Assembly: GCA_024515975.1 (NCBI GenBank)
Contig: JAMSKV010000006.1
Span: 1-64,000 of the forward strand
DNA: 64,000 bases
From: Endosaccharibacter trunci
GTDB taxonomy: Bacteria > Pseudomonadota > Alphaproteobacteria > Acetobacterales > Acetobacteraceae
Reading direction: 5' to 3'
In this document: in pieces, positions 34,862-44,386 of the stretch
Layout of the letters: each line of letters begins with the position of its first letter
Numbering within the stretch: the first letter of the stretch is position 1
Notes under the pieces: generated by a model
Database searches by the model: none
What the model saw: only the letters and a program-made list of their open reading frames with translations
Told to the model about the DNA's origin: nothing
Program-made: the position numbers and the translations under genes

Positions 34862-35833
34862 TTACCCCTCTCCCTCGCCGCCCCGCGCCAGCTCCATCGC
34901 GCGGGAATAGACCACGCGGCGGGGGAGCTTCATCGCGCCCGCGACCAGCGTGGCCGCATCCTTGACCGAGAGCGTCGCCAGGGCTTCGCGCAGGCGGGCA
35001 TCGAGGCCGTCGGCATCCGTGCCGTCCTGCTCGTCCGGTGGCGGCCCGACCAGGACGGTGATCTCGCCGCGCGCCGCAGTCTCGGCATAGAAGCGGGCCA
35101 GTTCGGGCAGGCTGCCGCGGCGGACCTCCTCGAAGCGCTTGGTGAGTTCGCGGGCGACGGAGGCGTCGCGCTCGCCGAACACGGAATGGAGATCGGCGAG
35201 CATCTCGGCAAGGCGATGTGGCGCTTCGTGCCAGATCAGGGTGGCGGACAGGCCGGCGCGTTCGGCTGCGCGCAGTGTGCCGAACGCCTCCAGGCGCGCG
35301 GCGGAGCGCGGCGGCGGAAAACCCACGAACAGGAACGGGTGCGGCGGCAATCCGGACAAGGTCAGGGCGGTGACGGCGGCGTTGGCGCCGGGTGCGGTGC
35401 GGACGGGGATGTCGTTCTCGAGACAGGCGCGCACCAGACGGAAGCCCGGATCGGACAGAAGTGGCGTGCCGGCGTCGGACACCAGGGCGATGCGGCGTCC
35501 GGCTTGCAGCATGCCGAGAAGCGACGGAATGCGTTGTCGTTCGTTATGATCGTGCAGCGGCTCGGTGCGTGCGGCGATGCTCTTGGCGAACAGAAGGCGT
35601 GCGGTGACGCGCGTATCCTCGCACAGGACCAGGTCCGCTTGCCTGAGGCAGTCCACGGCGCGCTCGGTCATGTCGCCGAGATTGCCGATGGGCGTGGCGA
35701 CGAGGGTGAGTCCAGGCAGTCCGTGTTGTGCTACGGACTCGCCATCTGAGGTGGAGGAGGCGGACGGTGCGTCGGACGACGGAACTTCTGGCATCGAGCG
35801 AAAGGGCGCGTCGAATGGCGTCACGTCAATCAT
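34862..35833 (-). CDS. rsmI: 16S rRNA (cytidine(1402)-2'-O)-methyltransferase
   Basis: RsmI methylates C1402 in the ribosomal decoding centre. It has 323 residues. The tetrapyrrole-methylase-like fold shows LTLVATPIGNLGDMTERA, LCEDTRVTARLL, ALVSDAGTPLLSDPG and PGANAAVTAL. It carries an N-terminal ~40-residue polar extension. ATG 35833 is preferred over GTG 35839. Its 5' end overlaps the divergent lipoprotein gene by about 19 bp. Confidence 0.95.
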   Translation of the reverse strand: MIDVTPFDAPFRSMPEVPSSDAPSASSTSDGESVAQHGLPGLTLVATPIGNLGDMTERAVDCLRQADLVLCEDTRVTARLLFAKSIAARTEPLHDHNERQRIPSLLGMLQAGRRIALVSDAGTPLLSDPGFRLVRACLENDIPVRTAPGANAAVTALTLSGLPPHPFLFVGFPPPRSAARLEAFGTLRAAERAGLSATLIWHEAPHRLAEMLADLHSVFGERDASVARELTKRFEEVRRGSLPELARFYAETAARGEITVLVGPPPDEQDGTDADGLDARLREALATLSVKDAATLVAGAMKLPRRVVYSRAMELARGGEGEG

Positions 35834-37164
35834 TGTCACGCCGCGGTGCGATTTTGCCGGCGCTGACGGCGGGTGTCCTGCTGCTGGGAGGCTGTTCGCA
35901 ACTGCCCTGGGGCAGCGAATCGGGATCCGGCGCCCAGCCCGCCCCCGTGGTGACGGGCGATGCGGCGACGGTCGCGCCGCCGATCGGCCAGCCGGTGCTG
36001 CCGCCGCCTCCGGTCGTGCCGCCGGGCCCGAAGGTGGGTGTGCTTCTGCCGCTGAGCGGGCCCAATGGCGGGCTCGGTTCGAGCATGCTGCGTGCGGCGC
36101 GCCTGGCCGTGGCGGCGCCGGGTTCGCCGGTGCTGGATGCGCATGATACCGCCGCGATGGGCGGCGACGCGGCGGCGCGCGCGGCGGTGCAGTCCGGCGA
36201 CAAGATGATCCTGGGACCGCTGACCTCCGGCGAGACCGCTTCTGTCGGACCGATCGCGCGCAGCGCCGGCATTCCCGTGCTGGCCTTCACCAGCGACGTG
36301 AACCAGGCCGGCCCGGGCGTCTGGGTGATGGGCGAAACGCCGGAGCAGCAGGTGCGGCGCCTGGTTCTGGCGGCCAAGGCCGACAACAGGACGCGGATCG
36401 CGGCGCTGTTGCCGGGCAACGGGTTCGGCGATGCGCTGGCGGCCGCCCTGACCAAGGCCTGTGCCGATGCCGGGCTGCCCGCGCCGACCATTCTGACCCA
36501 TGCGGCGGACAAGGACAGCATCGACTCCACCATGAAGCAGCTGACCGACTATGCCGCGCGCCGCGCTGCGGCCGACCAGTCGGCGGCGGCGAGCGGCGGG
36601 ACGGACAAGGCGCCCGCCCCGATGCTGCCGACGCTGGCGCCGATCATGAAGGCGCCGAAGCCGGTGGTGGCCGCCGCCCCGCCGATGGCGCCGCCGCCCT
36701 TCGACGCGCTGCTGCTGGGCGATACCGGATTGCAGCTTCAATACGTGATCTCCGCCCTGAACGAGACCGGCGTCGACTCGGCGCATGTACGGATCATGGG
36801 GCCGGGGCTGTGGGGCGCGTTCGCATCCAAGCTGCGTGCCCTGGCCGGAGCCTGGTTCGCGGCGCCCGATCCGCAGGTCCGCGTCGGGTTCGTTCAGGAA
36901 TACCGGGCTGCCTACGGGCAGTCGCCCAAGCCTCTGGCCGATCTCGCTTACGACGCTGCGGCCCTGGCGCGCAGCCTGGCGGCGAGCGGCTACGATACGG
37001 CGTCTCTGACGCGCAGGGACGGGTTCGCGGGTGTGGACGGGGTGTTCGCCCTGCAGCAGGACGGGCATGTGCGCCGGTCCCTGGCGATCTTCCAGATCGG
37101 ACCGAATGGCGGCGCGTCGATGGTGCAGCCGCCGATGGGCTCGACCTTCACGTCGGGAAGCTGA
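35815..37164 (+). CDS. Penicillin-binding protein activator, LppC/LpoA family lipoprotein
   Basis: The 449-residue protein begins MASRQSLSRRGAILPALTAG and reaches the lipobox LLLGGC. After a Pro-rich linker it has a periplasmic-binding-protein type I fold (KVGVLLPLSGPNGGLGSSML, ILGPLTSGET, PVLAFTSD). A low-complexity Ala/Pro insertion interrupts it at about 265-300. The family activates peptidoglycan synthases from the outer membrane. In alphaproteobacteria it is typically next to rsmI, as here. Confidence 0.9.
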   Translation: MASRQSLSRRGAILPALTAGVLLLGGCSQLPWGSESGSGAQPAPVVTGDAATVAPPIGQPVLPPPPVVPPGPKVGVLLPLSGPNGGLGSSMLRAARLAVAAPGSPVLDAHDTAAMGGDAAARAAVQSGDKMILGPLTSGETASVGPIARSAGIPVLAFTSDVNQAGPGVWVMGETPEQQVRRLVLAAKADNRTRIAALLPGNGFGDALAAALTKACADAGLPAPTILTHAADKDSIDSTMKQLTDYAARRAAADQSAAASGGTDKAPAPMLPTLAPIMKAPKPVVAAAPPMAPPPFDALLLGDTGLQLQYVISALNETGVDSAHVRIMGPGLWGAFASKLRALAGAWFAAPDPQVRVGFVQEYRAAYGQSPKPLADLAYDAAALARSLAASGYDTASLTRRDGFAGVDGVFALQQDGHVRRSLAIFQIGPNGGASMVQPPMGSTFTSGS

Positions 37165-37207
37165 GAAGCGGGTCCGGCGCCTCGGAAGGGGCGCCGCGAT
37201 ACCGGGA

Positions 37208-37570
37208 TCAGGCGGCGACGATTTCCTGCGCCCCCAGGACCGGACGGATGCAGGACAAGGCGGCCTCGAACGAGGCGAACGAGCCCAGCCGGTGGTCGCG
37301 CAGATGGTCGATCACCAGCCAGCGCATGCCGTCGGGACGGATGACGTAGGCCGGGTCGGCGTTCTCGCGCACCCAGACCGTAACGTGTTCGAGGATCACG
37401 GGAGAATCTACCGGCGTGCGCGGCGAGACGTCGACATCGCACAGGCCCATGCTGATGCCGGCTTCGAGCCAGCGCATGAGATATTCGCGGTGACGGGGCA
37501 GGAAGCGGAGCCGCAGCGGCACCACGTTGGAGTTGGCCGGAAGGTCGGTAAGCGAGGCAAGCGTCGGCAT
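37208..37570 (-). CDS. Conserved-looking protein of unknown function
   Basis: The 120-residue soluble protein (MPTLASLTDLPANSNVVPLR, then LRFLPRHREYLMRWLEAGIS) has normal protein composition, a GAGGG sequence before ATG 37570 and no signal peptide. It converges with the LppC-type gene. No family was recognised. Confidence 0.7.
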   Translation of the reverse strand: MPTLASLTDLPANSNVVPLRLRFLPRHREYLMRWLEAGISMGLCDVDVSPRTPVDSPVILEHVTVWVRENADPAYVIRPDGMRWLVIDHLRDHRLGSFASFEAALSCIRPVLGAQEIVAA

Positions 37571-37719
37571 TCAGGGACCCTCAGACGTCTGATCTCGATT
37601 TCGTGATCAAGGTTAACGGGCCCGATATCGGCGGGGCAAACGGAATCTGAGCGACTTTTCCTCCGGGAGGCTTCGTTACGATTCCTCTCAACGCTGTGTG
37701 GCAAAAAAGCAATGTACCG

Positions 37720-38652
37720 TTACGTTGACGCTCGGTTGGGCAGGAGATCCTTCGGCCAACGGCGGTGCAGCCAGAGCCAGCTCTCCGGTTTCTCGCGTAT
37801 CCAGCGCTCGATCACGTCGTTGACATTCTGAGTCAGCCTGGCCTGGTCGGCCAGACGGTCGCCGCTATCCGGCAGGGGAATCGGCGGTTCCACGACCAGT
37901 CTGAGACGCGCAGGCCCGATCCGTTCCACATGGCCCGGGATCACGGGACAGCGCAGGCGCAGCGCCATGGCGGCCAGCGCGGGGGCGGTCATGGCGGGGT
38001 GGCCGAACAGCCTGGCTTCGATGCCGTCGTTCATCTTCTGGTCGACCAGCATGCCGAGCGAGCCGCCACGCAGGAGATAGGCGAGTGCGGCGCGTGCGCC
38101 ACGCTGGCCCTTGGCGAACATCGGCACCTCGACGCCGATCGCGTCGCGCCGCAACGCGCCGATCATGGCGTCCACGAGGGGATTGCCGGCGGCGCGATAG
38201 AACGAGGCGAAGGGCAGGCCAAAGCTGGCGACAGCGGCGGGCAGCATTTCCCAGTTGCCGATATGGGCGGAGCAGAACAGCACGGGGCCGCCTTCGGCCG
38301 CCTGTCGTTCCAGGATCTCGCCGCCGCGCACCTCCCACCCTGGCCCGGACGGGGTGTCGCGCCGAAGGCGCCCGAGATGAGGGAACTCGCCGACGGTGCG
38401 GCCGAGATTCTCCCAGACGCCGGCGACGATGCGTTTGCGTTCGGTGGCGTCCAGCGCGGGGAGCGCAAGACGCAGGTTCCTGTCCGCGACGCGGGATACG
38501 GGAAGGCGGGTGCCGATGATGCGCGCCAGTGTGCCGCCCAGCGTGGAGGCGGCGGCCGGAGGCAGGGCGCGGAACAGGGCGAGCACGCTTCTGGCCGCCA
38601 GGGCTTCCAGCCGGTGATGCAGCTTGATCCTCGGGACTGCGGCGCTGCTCAT
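37720..38652 (-). CDS. lpxL: Lipid A biosynthesis acyltransferase, LpxL/HtrB family
   Basis: The 310-residue inner-membrane acyltransferase has the HX4E motif SAHIGNWEM, plus VDQKMNDGIEARLFG and a late PESWLWLHRRWP typical of LpxL/LpxM. It adds a secondary acyl chain to lipid A. ATG 38652 overlaps the lpxK stop by 4 bp, so it is the last gene of the lipid A block. The chain position cannot be told from sequence. Confidence 0.92.
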   Translation of the reverse strand: MSSAAVPRIKLHHRLEALAARSVLALFRALPPAAASTLGGTLARIIGTRLPVSRVADRNLRLALPALDATERKRIVAGVWENLGRTVGEFPHLGRLRRDTPSGPGWEVRGGEILERQAAEGGPVLFCSAHIGNWEMLPAAVASFGLPFASFYRAAGNPLVDAMIGALRRDAIGVEVPMFAKGQRGARAALAYLLRGGSLGMLVDQKMNDGIEARLFGHPAMTAPALAAMALRLRCPVIPGHVERIGPARLRLVVEPPIPLPDSGDRLADQARLTQNVNDVIERWIREKPESWLWLHRRWPKDLLPNRAST

Positions 38653-39632
38653 GCGGCGACGATCCTGTCCAGCAGGCGGCCCAACGCGTCCTCGTCCGAC
38701 CAGCGGAGGGACACGCCTGCGACGGCGATCCCCGCGCGCTCCTCCGGGGAAAGGCGCACGGCATCCTTGGGCGTCGTGACGAGGGTGGCCCCCAGGGCGG
38801 CGGCCTCCTCGCGCAGACGGCGTAGGGCATCGGGCCTGAACGGGCGGTGGTCGGCGAAGCCGCGCGTGCCGACGAGGTCGAGGGTCTCGGCCCGGAGCGA
38901 GTCGAAGAATTTCTCCGGCCGGGCGATGCCGGCGAAAGCGAACACAGGCCGCCCGGCCAGGGCCCGTACAGACGGGTCCATCGCCAGGGTCGCGCGCAGC
39001 ACGGGCAGTCCGGCGGGCAGCAGATCGGCGACCGGCGCCCGTTCCTCGCCGATAACTACGGCGCATCGCGCACGGGCGGCGGCGGTGCGGACCGGTTCGC
39101 GCAACGGCCCTGCGGGAAGCAGGCGTCGGTTGCCAAACCCGACCGCGCCGTCGATCACCAGGATCGGCATGTCCTGTTTCAGCCCGGGATTCTGCAGGCC
39201 GTCATCCATCACCAGAAGCTCCGCGCCCGCTTCCGTGGCGGCCCGGGCGGAGGCTGCGCGGTCCGCGCCGACCCAGCAAGGGGCGATGGCCGCCAGGAGC
39301 AGCGCCTCGTCGCCGACCGCGGCGGCGTCGTGCTTCAGCGGATCGACCAGGAGCGGCGTGGCGCTGCCGCGTCCGCCATAGCCGCGCGTCAGGCAATGCA
39401 CGCGGAGCCCGCGTCCGGTCAGGCGCGAGGCCAGATCGAGCGCCAGCGTGGTCTTGCCCGCGCCGCCGACGCCGGCATTGCCGCAGCACACCACCGGCAC
39501 GGGGGCTGCCCATCCCTCCCGGCGCAGACGGCGCGCCGTAAGGGCGGCGGTGATCGGTTCCAGCGGCGACAGAACGACACCGGCGAGGCGTGCCCGGGGC
39601 GTGTCCGCGAACCAGAAGGCGGGAGCTTTCAC
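38649..39632 (-). CDS. lpxK: Tetraacyldisaccharide 4'-kinase
   Basis: LpxK phosphorylates the lipid A precursor at the 4' position. It has 327 residues: N-terminal amphipathic membrane-anchor region, P-loop GNAGVGGAGKTTLALDL, GYGGRG, DDGLQNP and TTPKDAVRLSP. It overlaps waaA upstream and lpxL downstream by 4 bp each. Confidence 0.96.
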   Translation of the reverse strand: MKAPAFWFADTPRARLAGVVLSPLEPITAALTARRLRREGWAAPVPVVCCGNAGVGGAGKTTLALDLASRLTGRGLRVHCLTRGYGGRGSATPLLVDPLKHDAAAVGDEALLLAAIAPCWVGADRAASARAATEAGAELLVMDDGLQNPGLKQDMPILVIDGAVGFGNRRLLPAGPLREPVRTAAARARCAVVIGEERAPVADLLPAGLPVLRATLAMDPSVRALAGRPVFAFAGIARPEKFFDSLRAETLDLVGTRGFADHRPFRPDALRRLREEAAALGATLVTTPKDAVRLSPEERAGIAVAGVSLRWSDEDALGRLLDRIVAA

Positions 39633-40930
39633 CGTTCGGGTTCCGGGATCAGGACGAGCAGGTGCCGGGCAAGACGACGGGGCAGGTCGGCATCGCTTTG
39701 GGACAGGCGCCGGGATGCGTCGGATGCCGCCTGCCGCCGATCCGGGTCAGACAGCATCCGGTCGAGCCAGTCGAGCATGGCCGCGCGATCGGGCAGGATC
39801 CGCAGCACGCCAGCCTCCGACAGGGTCCGCACGTCCTCTGCGAAATTCTGCATGTGCGGCCCGGCCCCGAGCGCGCAGCCGAGCCTGGCCGGCTCCAGCG
39901 GATTATGGCCGCCGCCGCGTCCGGCGACCGCGGCGAAACTGTTGCCGAGCACCACCACGGGGCAGAGGCGGTAGAGCAGGCCGAGCTCTCCCAGCGTATC
40001 GCAGAGCCAAACCGCATCGTCCGGTCGTGGCACCGCGCCCTCGGAGCGTCGCGGCAGTCCTGGCGACAGGGCGGCGATCTCGTCGCCGCGTTGCGGATGG
40101 CGCGGCGCGATCACCAGCAGCGCATCGGGATGGCGTTCGCGCAGCGCCGCGTGCAGGGCGAGCGCTTCCTGTTCCTCGTTCGGATGGGTGCTGGCGGCGA
40201 GCCAGAGCGGGCGGTGGCCGATCGCGTCGCGCAGACGGGCCAGCTCGGCGGCGTCGCACGGCAGGGGAGCGGCGGCGCGCTTCAGGTCGCCATGCTCGGC
40301 GATCCTGGCTTCGGTCAGCGCCCCCAGGCGGGCCGCGTCCTCCGGCGAGCGGGCTGAAATCAGGGCGAAGGCGCCGAACAGGGCGCGGCCGATCGCGCCG
40401 CTGCGCGCCCATCGCTTGAAGGAGCGGTCCGACAGGCGGCCGTTCACCAGAGCGAGGGGAATGGCGCGGGCGCGGCAGCGCGCGATCAGGGTGGGCCAGA
40501 TCTCGCTCTCCACCAGGATCAGGAGATCGGGGCGCCAGTGGTCGAGAAAGCGGTTCACCCAGGACGGCACGTCGAGCGGCGCGAAGCGTACCACGACCGG
40601 GCTGTCGGCGAGTCGCTCCTCGGCCAAGGCCTGCGACGTGGCCGTTCCCGTCGTGAGCAACAGGGCGAGGGCTGGATCGCGCTCCCGAAGCGCCTCGATC
40701 AGCGGCAGCAGCGACAGGGTTTCGCCGACGGAGGCGGCGTGCAGCCAGACCAGCCGCCCCGGTGGCCGCGGCGTGTCGTCGCGTCCGGTGCGTTCGCCCA
40801 GGCGCTCGGCGATCTCCTTTCCGGCGCGCACCCGTCTGCGCAGTGCGAAGCGAATCAGCGGAATGCCAAGCGTGCCCAGCAAGCCCCACAAGGCGAAGGC
40901 GGCGCGCGCTTCCGTGCGGGGCCGGGTCAC
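39629..40930 (-). CDS. waaA: 3-deoxy-D-manno-octulosonic acid (Kdo) transferase
   Basis: WaaA attaches Kdo to lipid IVA at the inner membrane. It has 433 residues with an N-terminal membrane helix, WLHAASVGETLS, LLLTTGTATS, LVESEIWPTLI and the CMP-Kdo region VVLGNSFAAVAGRGGGHNPL followed by EPA. It overlaps the DUF374 gene and lpxK by 4 bp. Confidence 0.96.
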   Translation of the reverse strand: MTRPRTEARAAFALWGLLGTLGIPLIRFALRRRVRAGKEIAERLGERTGRDDTPRPPGRLVWLHAASVGETLSLLPLIEALRERDPALALLLTTGTATSQALAEERLADSPVVVRFAPLDVPSWVNRFLDHWRPDLLILVESEIWPTLIARCRARAIPLALVNGRLSDRSFKRWARSGAIGRALFGAFALISARSPEDAARLGALTEARIAEHGDLKRAAAPLPCDAAELARLRDAIGHRPLWLAASTHPNEEQEALALHAALRERHPDALLVIAPRHPQRGDEIAALSPGLPRRSEGAVPRPDDAVWLCDTLGELGLLYRLCPVVVLGNSFAAVAGRGGGHNPLEPARLGCALGAGPHMQNFAEDVRTLSEAGVLRILPDRAAMLDWLDRMLSDPDRRQAASDASRRLSQSDADLPRRLARHLLVLIPEPER

Positions 40931-41616
40931 GCGCCGATCCCTTGCACCACCTGTCGCATGGCGTCGGCGAGGATCGCGTCGGCGTCGTTCCTGCCGGCCA
41001 GCCCGAGCTCGATCGGTGCTGAACAGCGGATCACGCCGCGTCCGAACGGTAGCGGCAGCACCATGCGATCCCAGGAGCCAAGGCGCCGATGTGCGCTGGT
41101 GATGCCGGCGCAGGCGATGACGGGAACGCCGGACAGGGTGGCCAGACGCGCCGTGCCGGGTTGCAGCGCGCGCCTGGGGCCGCGCGGACCATCCGGCGTG
41201 ATGGCGACGAGGCTGCCGTCGCGCAGGGTGTCGAGCAGCACCCGCACCGCGGCCATGCCGCCTTTGTCGCGTCCGCCGGATTTCTTGGCGCTGGATCCTG
41301 CCACGGCGCCCATGCCCCAGCGTCCGATGATGTCGGTGATCATGCGCCCGTCCCTGTGCCGGCTGATGAGCACGGATACGCGCAGCGCCGGATTCACGAT
41401 GCGCGCGCGCATCCAGAGCGCGGGTGCCAGCGGCAGGAACTCGTGCCAGAAGGCGAGGATCACCGTGCGCCCTTCCGCGCCGGACAGGAACGGCCAGGAT
41501 TCGGCCGGCACATCGAATCGCCAGCGCGTGGTGCGCAGAGCAAAGCCCAGATAGAGGCCGATCGCGCGCCCGAGCAGTCGATACGTCGCGTCGCCGCGCA
41601 GGGTCCGGCCGATCAT
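40927..41616 (-). CDS. DUF374 family acyltransferase-like protein
   Basis: The 229-residue protein has the DUF374/lysophospholipid-acyltransferase-like pattern: ILAFWHEFLPLAPALWM near the N terminus, SRHRDGRMITDIIGRWG and ITPDGPRGPRR. Members sit beside waaA in many proteobacteria and probably act in lipid A assembly. ATG 41616 gives the usual N terminus, though without a strong ribosome binding site. Its 5' flank holds the parS-like site. Confidence 0.87.
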   Translation of the reverse strand: MIGRTLRGDATYRLLGRAIGLYLGFALRTTRWRFDVPAESWPFLSGAEGRTVILAFWHEFLPLAPALWMRARIVNPALRVSVLISRHRDGRMITDIIGRWGMGAVAGSSAKKSGGRDKGGMAAVRVLLDTLRDGSLVAITPDGPRGPRRALQPGTARLATLSGVPVIACAGITSAHRRLGSWDRMVLPLPFGRGVIRCSAPIELGLAGRNDADAILADAMRQVVQGIGA

Positions 41617-41628
41617 CGCGTGCGCGTT

Positions 41629-41644
41629 TGTTTCACGTGGAACA
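41629..41644. other. parS-like centromere site
   Basis: TGTTTCACGTGGAACA matches the bacterial parS consensus (TGTTTCACGTGAAACA) at 15 of 16 positions and keeps the central CACGTG. It lies in the 37-bp gap between aroC and the DUF374 gene. ParB binding here would place this region in the origin-proximal domain. Confidence 0.8.
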
Positions 41645-41653
41645 CGAACGCGG

Positions 41654-42727
41654 TCAGCGTCCCGTCTGGCCGCGATGACGGAGCATATGGTCGGCCAGCG
41701 TGCAGGCCAGCATGGCTTCGCCCACCGGCACGGCGCGAATGCCGACACAGGGATCGTGGCGGCCCTTGGTCGATACCATCACCGTCTCGCCGATGGAGGA
41801 CACGGACGGGACCGGAGTGAGGATCGAGCTGGTGGGCTTCACCGCGAAGCGGGCGATGATGGGCTGGCCGGTGGAGATGCCGCCCAGGATGCCGCCGGCG
41901 CGATTGCCGTCGAACGCCACGGCGCCGTTCTCCATGCGCATCGGGTCGGCGTTCTCCTCGCCGGTCAGCAGCGCGGCCTCGAAGCCGGCGCCGATTTCCA
42001 CCGCCTTGACCGCGTTGATGCCCATCAGGGCGGAGGCGAGATCGGCATCGAGCTTGCCGTAGAGCGGCGCGCCCCAGCCGGGGGGCACGCCGGTGGCTTC
42101 GAGCGCGATCACGGCGCCGACGGACGAGCCGTTCTTGCGCACGGAATCGAGATAGTCTTCCCAGACCGGCACGGTCTCGGCGTCGGGGCAGAAAAACGGG
42201 TTCCGATCGACCTCGTCCCAGTTCCAGCGCGCGGGGTCGATGGCGTGCTGACCGATTCGCACCAGCGCGCCGCGAATGCGCACCTGATCGCCCAGAATCC
42301 GCTGCGCGATGGCGCCGGCGGCAACGCGCATCGCGGTTTCCCGGGCGGAAGAGCGGCCGCCGCCGCGCGGGTCGCGCAGCCCGTATTTCGCGTCGTAGGC
42401 CATGTCGGCGTGGCCGGGACGGTAGCGGTCGGCGATGGCGCCGTAGTCGCGCGAGCGCTGGTCGGTGTTCTCGATCTGCAGCGCGACCGGCGTGCCGGTG
42501 GTGCGGCCCTCATAGGTGCCGGACAGGATGCGGACCTGATCGGGCTCGCGACGCTGGGTGGTGAAGCGCGACTGGCCAGGCCGGCGCCGGTCCAGGAAGG
42601 GCTGGATCCAGCTTTCGTCCAGAGGCAGTCCGGGCGGGCACCCGTCCACGACGCAGCCGATCGCCGGCCCGTGGCTTTCGCCCCAGGTGGTGACGCGGAA
42701 CAGATGGCCGAAGCTGTTATGCGACAT
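41654..42727 (-). CDS. aroC: Chorismate synthase
   Basis: AroC makes chorismate from EPSP using reduced FMN. It has 357 residues. Signatures include [40 protein letters not shown] and [19 protein letters not shown]. It starts 17 bp after the fabI stop, so it is probably cotranscribed with fabI. Confidence 0.98.
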   Translation of the reverse strand: MSHNSFGHLFRVTTWGESHGPAIGCVVDGCPPGLPLDESWIQPFLDRRRPGQSRFTTQRREPDQVRILSGTYEGRTTGTPVALQIENTDQRSRDYGAIADRYRPGHADMAYDAKYGLRDPRGGGRSSARETAMRVAAGAIAQRILGDQVRIRGALVRIGQHAIDPARWNWDEVDRNPFFCPDAETVPVWEDYLDSVRKNGSSVGAVIALEATGVPPGWGAPLYGKLDADLASALMGINAVKAVEIGAGFEAALLTGEENADPMRMENGAVAFDGNRAGGILGGISTGQPIIARFAVKPTSSILTPVPSVSSIGETVMVSTKGRHDPCVGIRAVPVGEAMLACTLADHMLRHRGQTGR

Positions 42728-42744
42728 GGGACAACGGGTTCGGA

Positions 42745-43587
42745 TCAGTCCTTGATGGCGGCGATATCGGGCGCGGCCGGGTTCTTCATGCCGACGATAT
42801 GATAGCCGCTATCCACATGGTGCACCTCGCCGGTGACGCCCGAGGACAGGTCGGACAGCAGATAGAGCCCGGCCCCGCCGACCTCGTCGGTCGAGACGTT
42901 GCGTTCCAGCGGAGCGTTCAGCTGGTTCCATTTCAGGATATAAGAGAAATCGCCGATGCCGCTGGCAGCCAGGGTCTTGATCGGACCGGCGGAGATCGCG
43001 TTGACGCGGATTCCGGCGCCGCCGAGATCGGCCGCCATGTAGCGCACGGAGGCTTCCAGCGCCGCCTTGGCCACGCCCATCATATTGTAGTGCGGCATCA
43101 CCCGCTCCGCGCCGAGATAGCTCAGCGTCAGCAGCGAACCGCCCGGCTGCATCAGCGCGCTGGCGCGGCGCGACACGGCGGTGAAGGAGAAGCAGGAGAT
43201 ATCCATCGCCTGCAGGAAGGCATCGCGCGGCGTGTCGAGGTAGCGGCCGCGCAGATACTGCTTGTCGGCCCAGCCGATCGCGTGGACCAGGAAGTCGAGC
43301 TTGCCCCATTTCGCCTCGATCTGGGCGAAGGTCTCGTCGATGGCGGCATCATCGCCGACGTCGCAGGGCAGGACGATGTCGGATCCGATGCTCTCGGCGA
43401 GCGGGCGCACGCGCTTTTCCAGCGCCTCGCCCTGGAAGGTGAAGGCCAGTTCCGCACCCTGAAGCGCACAGGCCTGGGCGATCGCCCAGGCGATGGACCG
43501 GTTGTTGGCCACGCCCATCACGAGGCCGCGTTTGCCCTGCATCAGAGTGCCTCGGGCGGGAAGTGCGCTGGTGTTGCCCTCTGACAT
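42745..43587 (-). CDS. fabI: Enoyl-[acyl-carrier-protein] reductase (NADH)
   Basis: FabI reduces trans-2-enoyl-ACP in the last step of fatty acid elongation. It has 280 residues of the divergent SDR type: [17 protein letters not shown] (cofactor loop), the Tyr-x6-Lys catalytic pair in [14 protein letters not shown], and [16 protein letters not shown]. It is the first gene of the minus-strand block leading into aroC and the lipid A genes. Confidence 0.97.
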   Translation of the reverse strand: MSEGNTSALPARGTLMQGKRGLVMGVANNRSIAWAIAQACALQGAELAFTFQGEALEKRVRPLAESIGSDIVLPCDVGDDAAIDETFAQIEAKWGKLDFLVHAIGWADKQYLRGRYLDTPRDAFLQAMDISCFSFTAVSRRASALMQPGGSLLTLSYLGAERVMPHYNMMGVAKAALEASVRYMAADLGGAGIRVNAISAGPIKTLAASGIGDFSYILKWNQLNAPLERNVSTDEVGGAGLYLLSDLSSGVTGEVHHVDSGYHIVGMKNPAAPDIAAIKD

Positions 43588-43786
43588 CGCGATCTGGTTC
43601 CAGGATCAAGGGGGGTGGGTGCTGGGCTCGTGGTCGCACACCACTCCAACCCCGACAAGAGCCGGTGCCGTCACGACCCGTTGGCGGGGGCCCCGGTTCC
43701 AGGGGCCGCCGGCATGGTGCCGGGCTCTTGGCGCTCGGCGCGCGGCGGCGCACAGTCGCGCCGGACCCTTCACGGATGGATGCCGT

Positions 43787-44386
43787 ATGCCCGACGTGGC
43801 CCTCGATCCTGCCCGCGACCCCTTCGAGCTGTTCGAGGAATGGCTCGCAGAGGCGCGGCACAGCGAACCGAACGATTCGAACGCCATGGCGCTGGCCACG
43901 GCGGCGCCGGACGGCATCCCGTCCGTGCGCATGGTTCTCCTGAAGGGGGCCGACCGGCGCGGCTTCGTGTTCTACACCAACAAGCAGAGCCGAAAGGCAG
44001 CGCAGCTTTCCGCCCGTCCCGTCGCGGGGCTTCTGTTCCACTGGAAGTCGCTGCGCCGTCAGGTGCGGATCGAGGGCGCGATCGAGGACGTCACCGACGC
44101 CGAGGCCGACGCCTATTTCAATAGTCGCGCCCGCATCTCGCGTCTTGGCGCGCTCGCCTCCGACCAGTCCCGTCCGTTGCCGGACCGTGCCGAGCTGGAG
44201 CGCCGCCTGGCCGAATACGACGCGCGCTATCCCGGCGATACGGTGCCGCGCCCGCCGCACTGGTCCGGCTATCGCGTGATCCCGGAGATGATCGAATTCT
44301 GGCAGGACATGCCGTATCGTCTGCACGACCGCGTGGTTTATCGCCGTGACGGCGAAAGCTGGTCCAGCGAGAGGCTTTATCCATGA
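43787..44386 (+). CDS. pdxH: Pyridoxamine 5'-phosphate oxidase
   Basis: PdxH oxidises pyridoxine or pyridoxamine phosphate to PLP with FMN. It has 199 residues. Conserved segments are [47 protein letters not shown] and the C-terminal [16 protein letters not shown] 43787 is the family start. Its stop overlaps the next gene by 4 bp. Confidence 0.96.
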   Translation: MPDVALDPARDPFELFEEWLAEARHSEPNDSNAMALATAAPDGIPSVRMVLLKGADRRGFVFYTNKQSRKAAQLSARPVAGLLFHWKSLRRQVRIEGAIEDVTDAEADAYFNSRARISRLGALASDQSRPLPDRAELERRLAEYDARYPGDTVPRPPHWSGYRVIPEMIEFWQDMPYRLHDRVVYRRDGESWSSERLYP

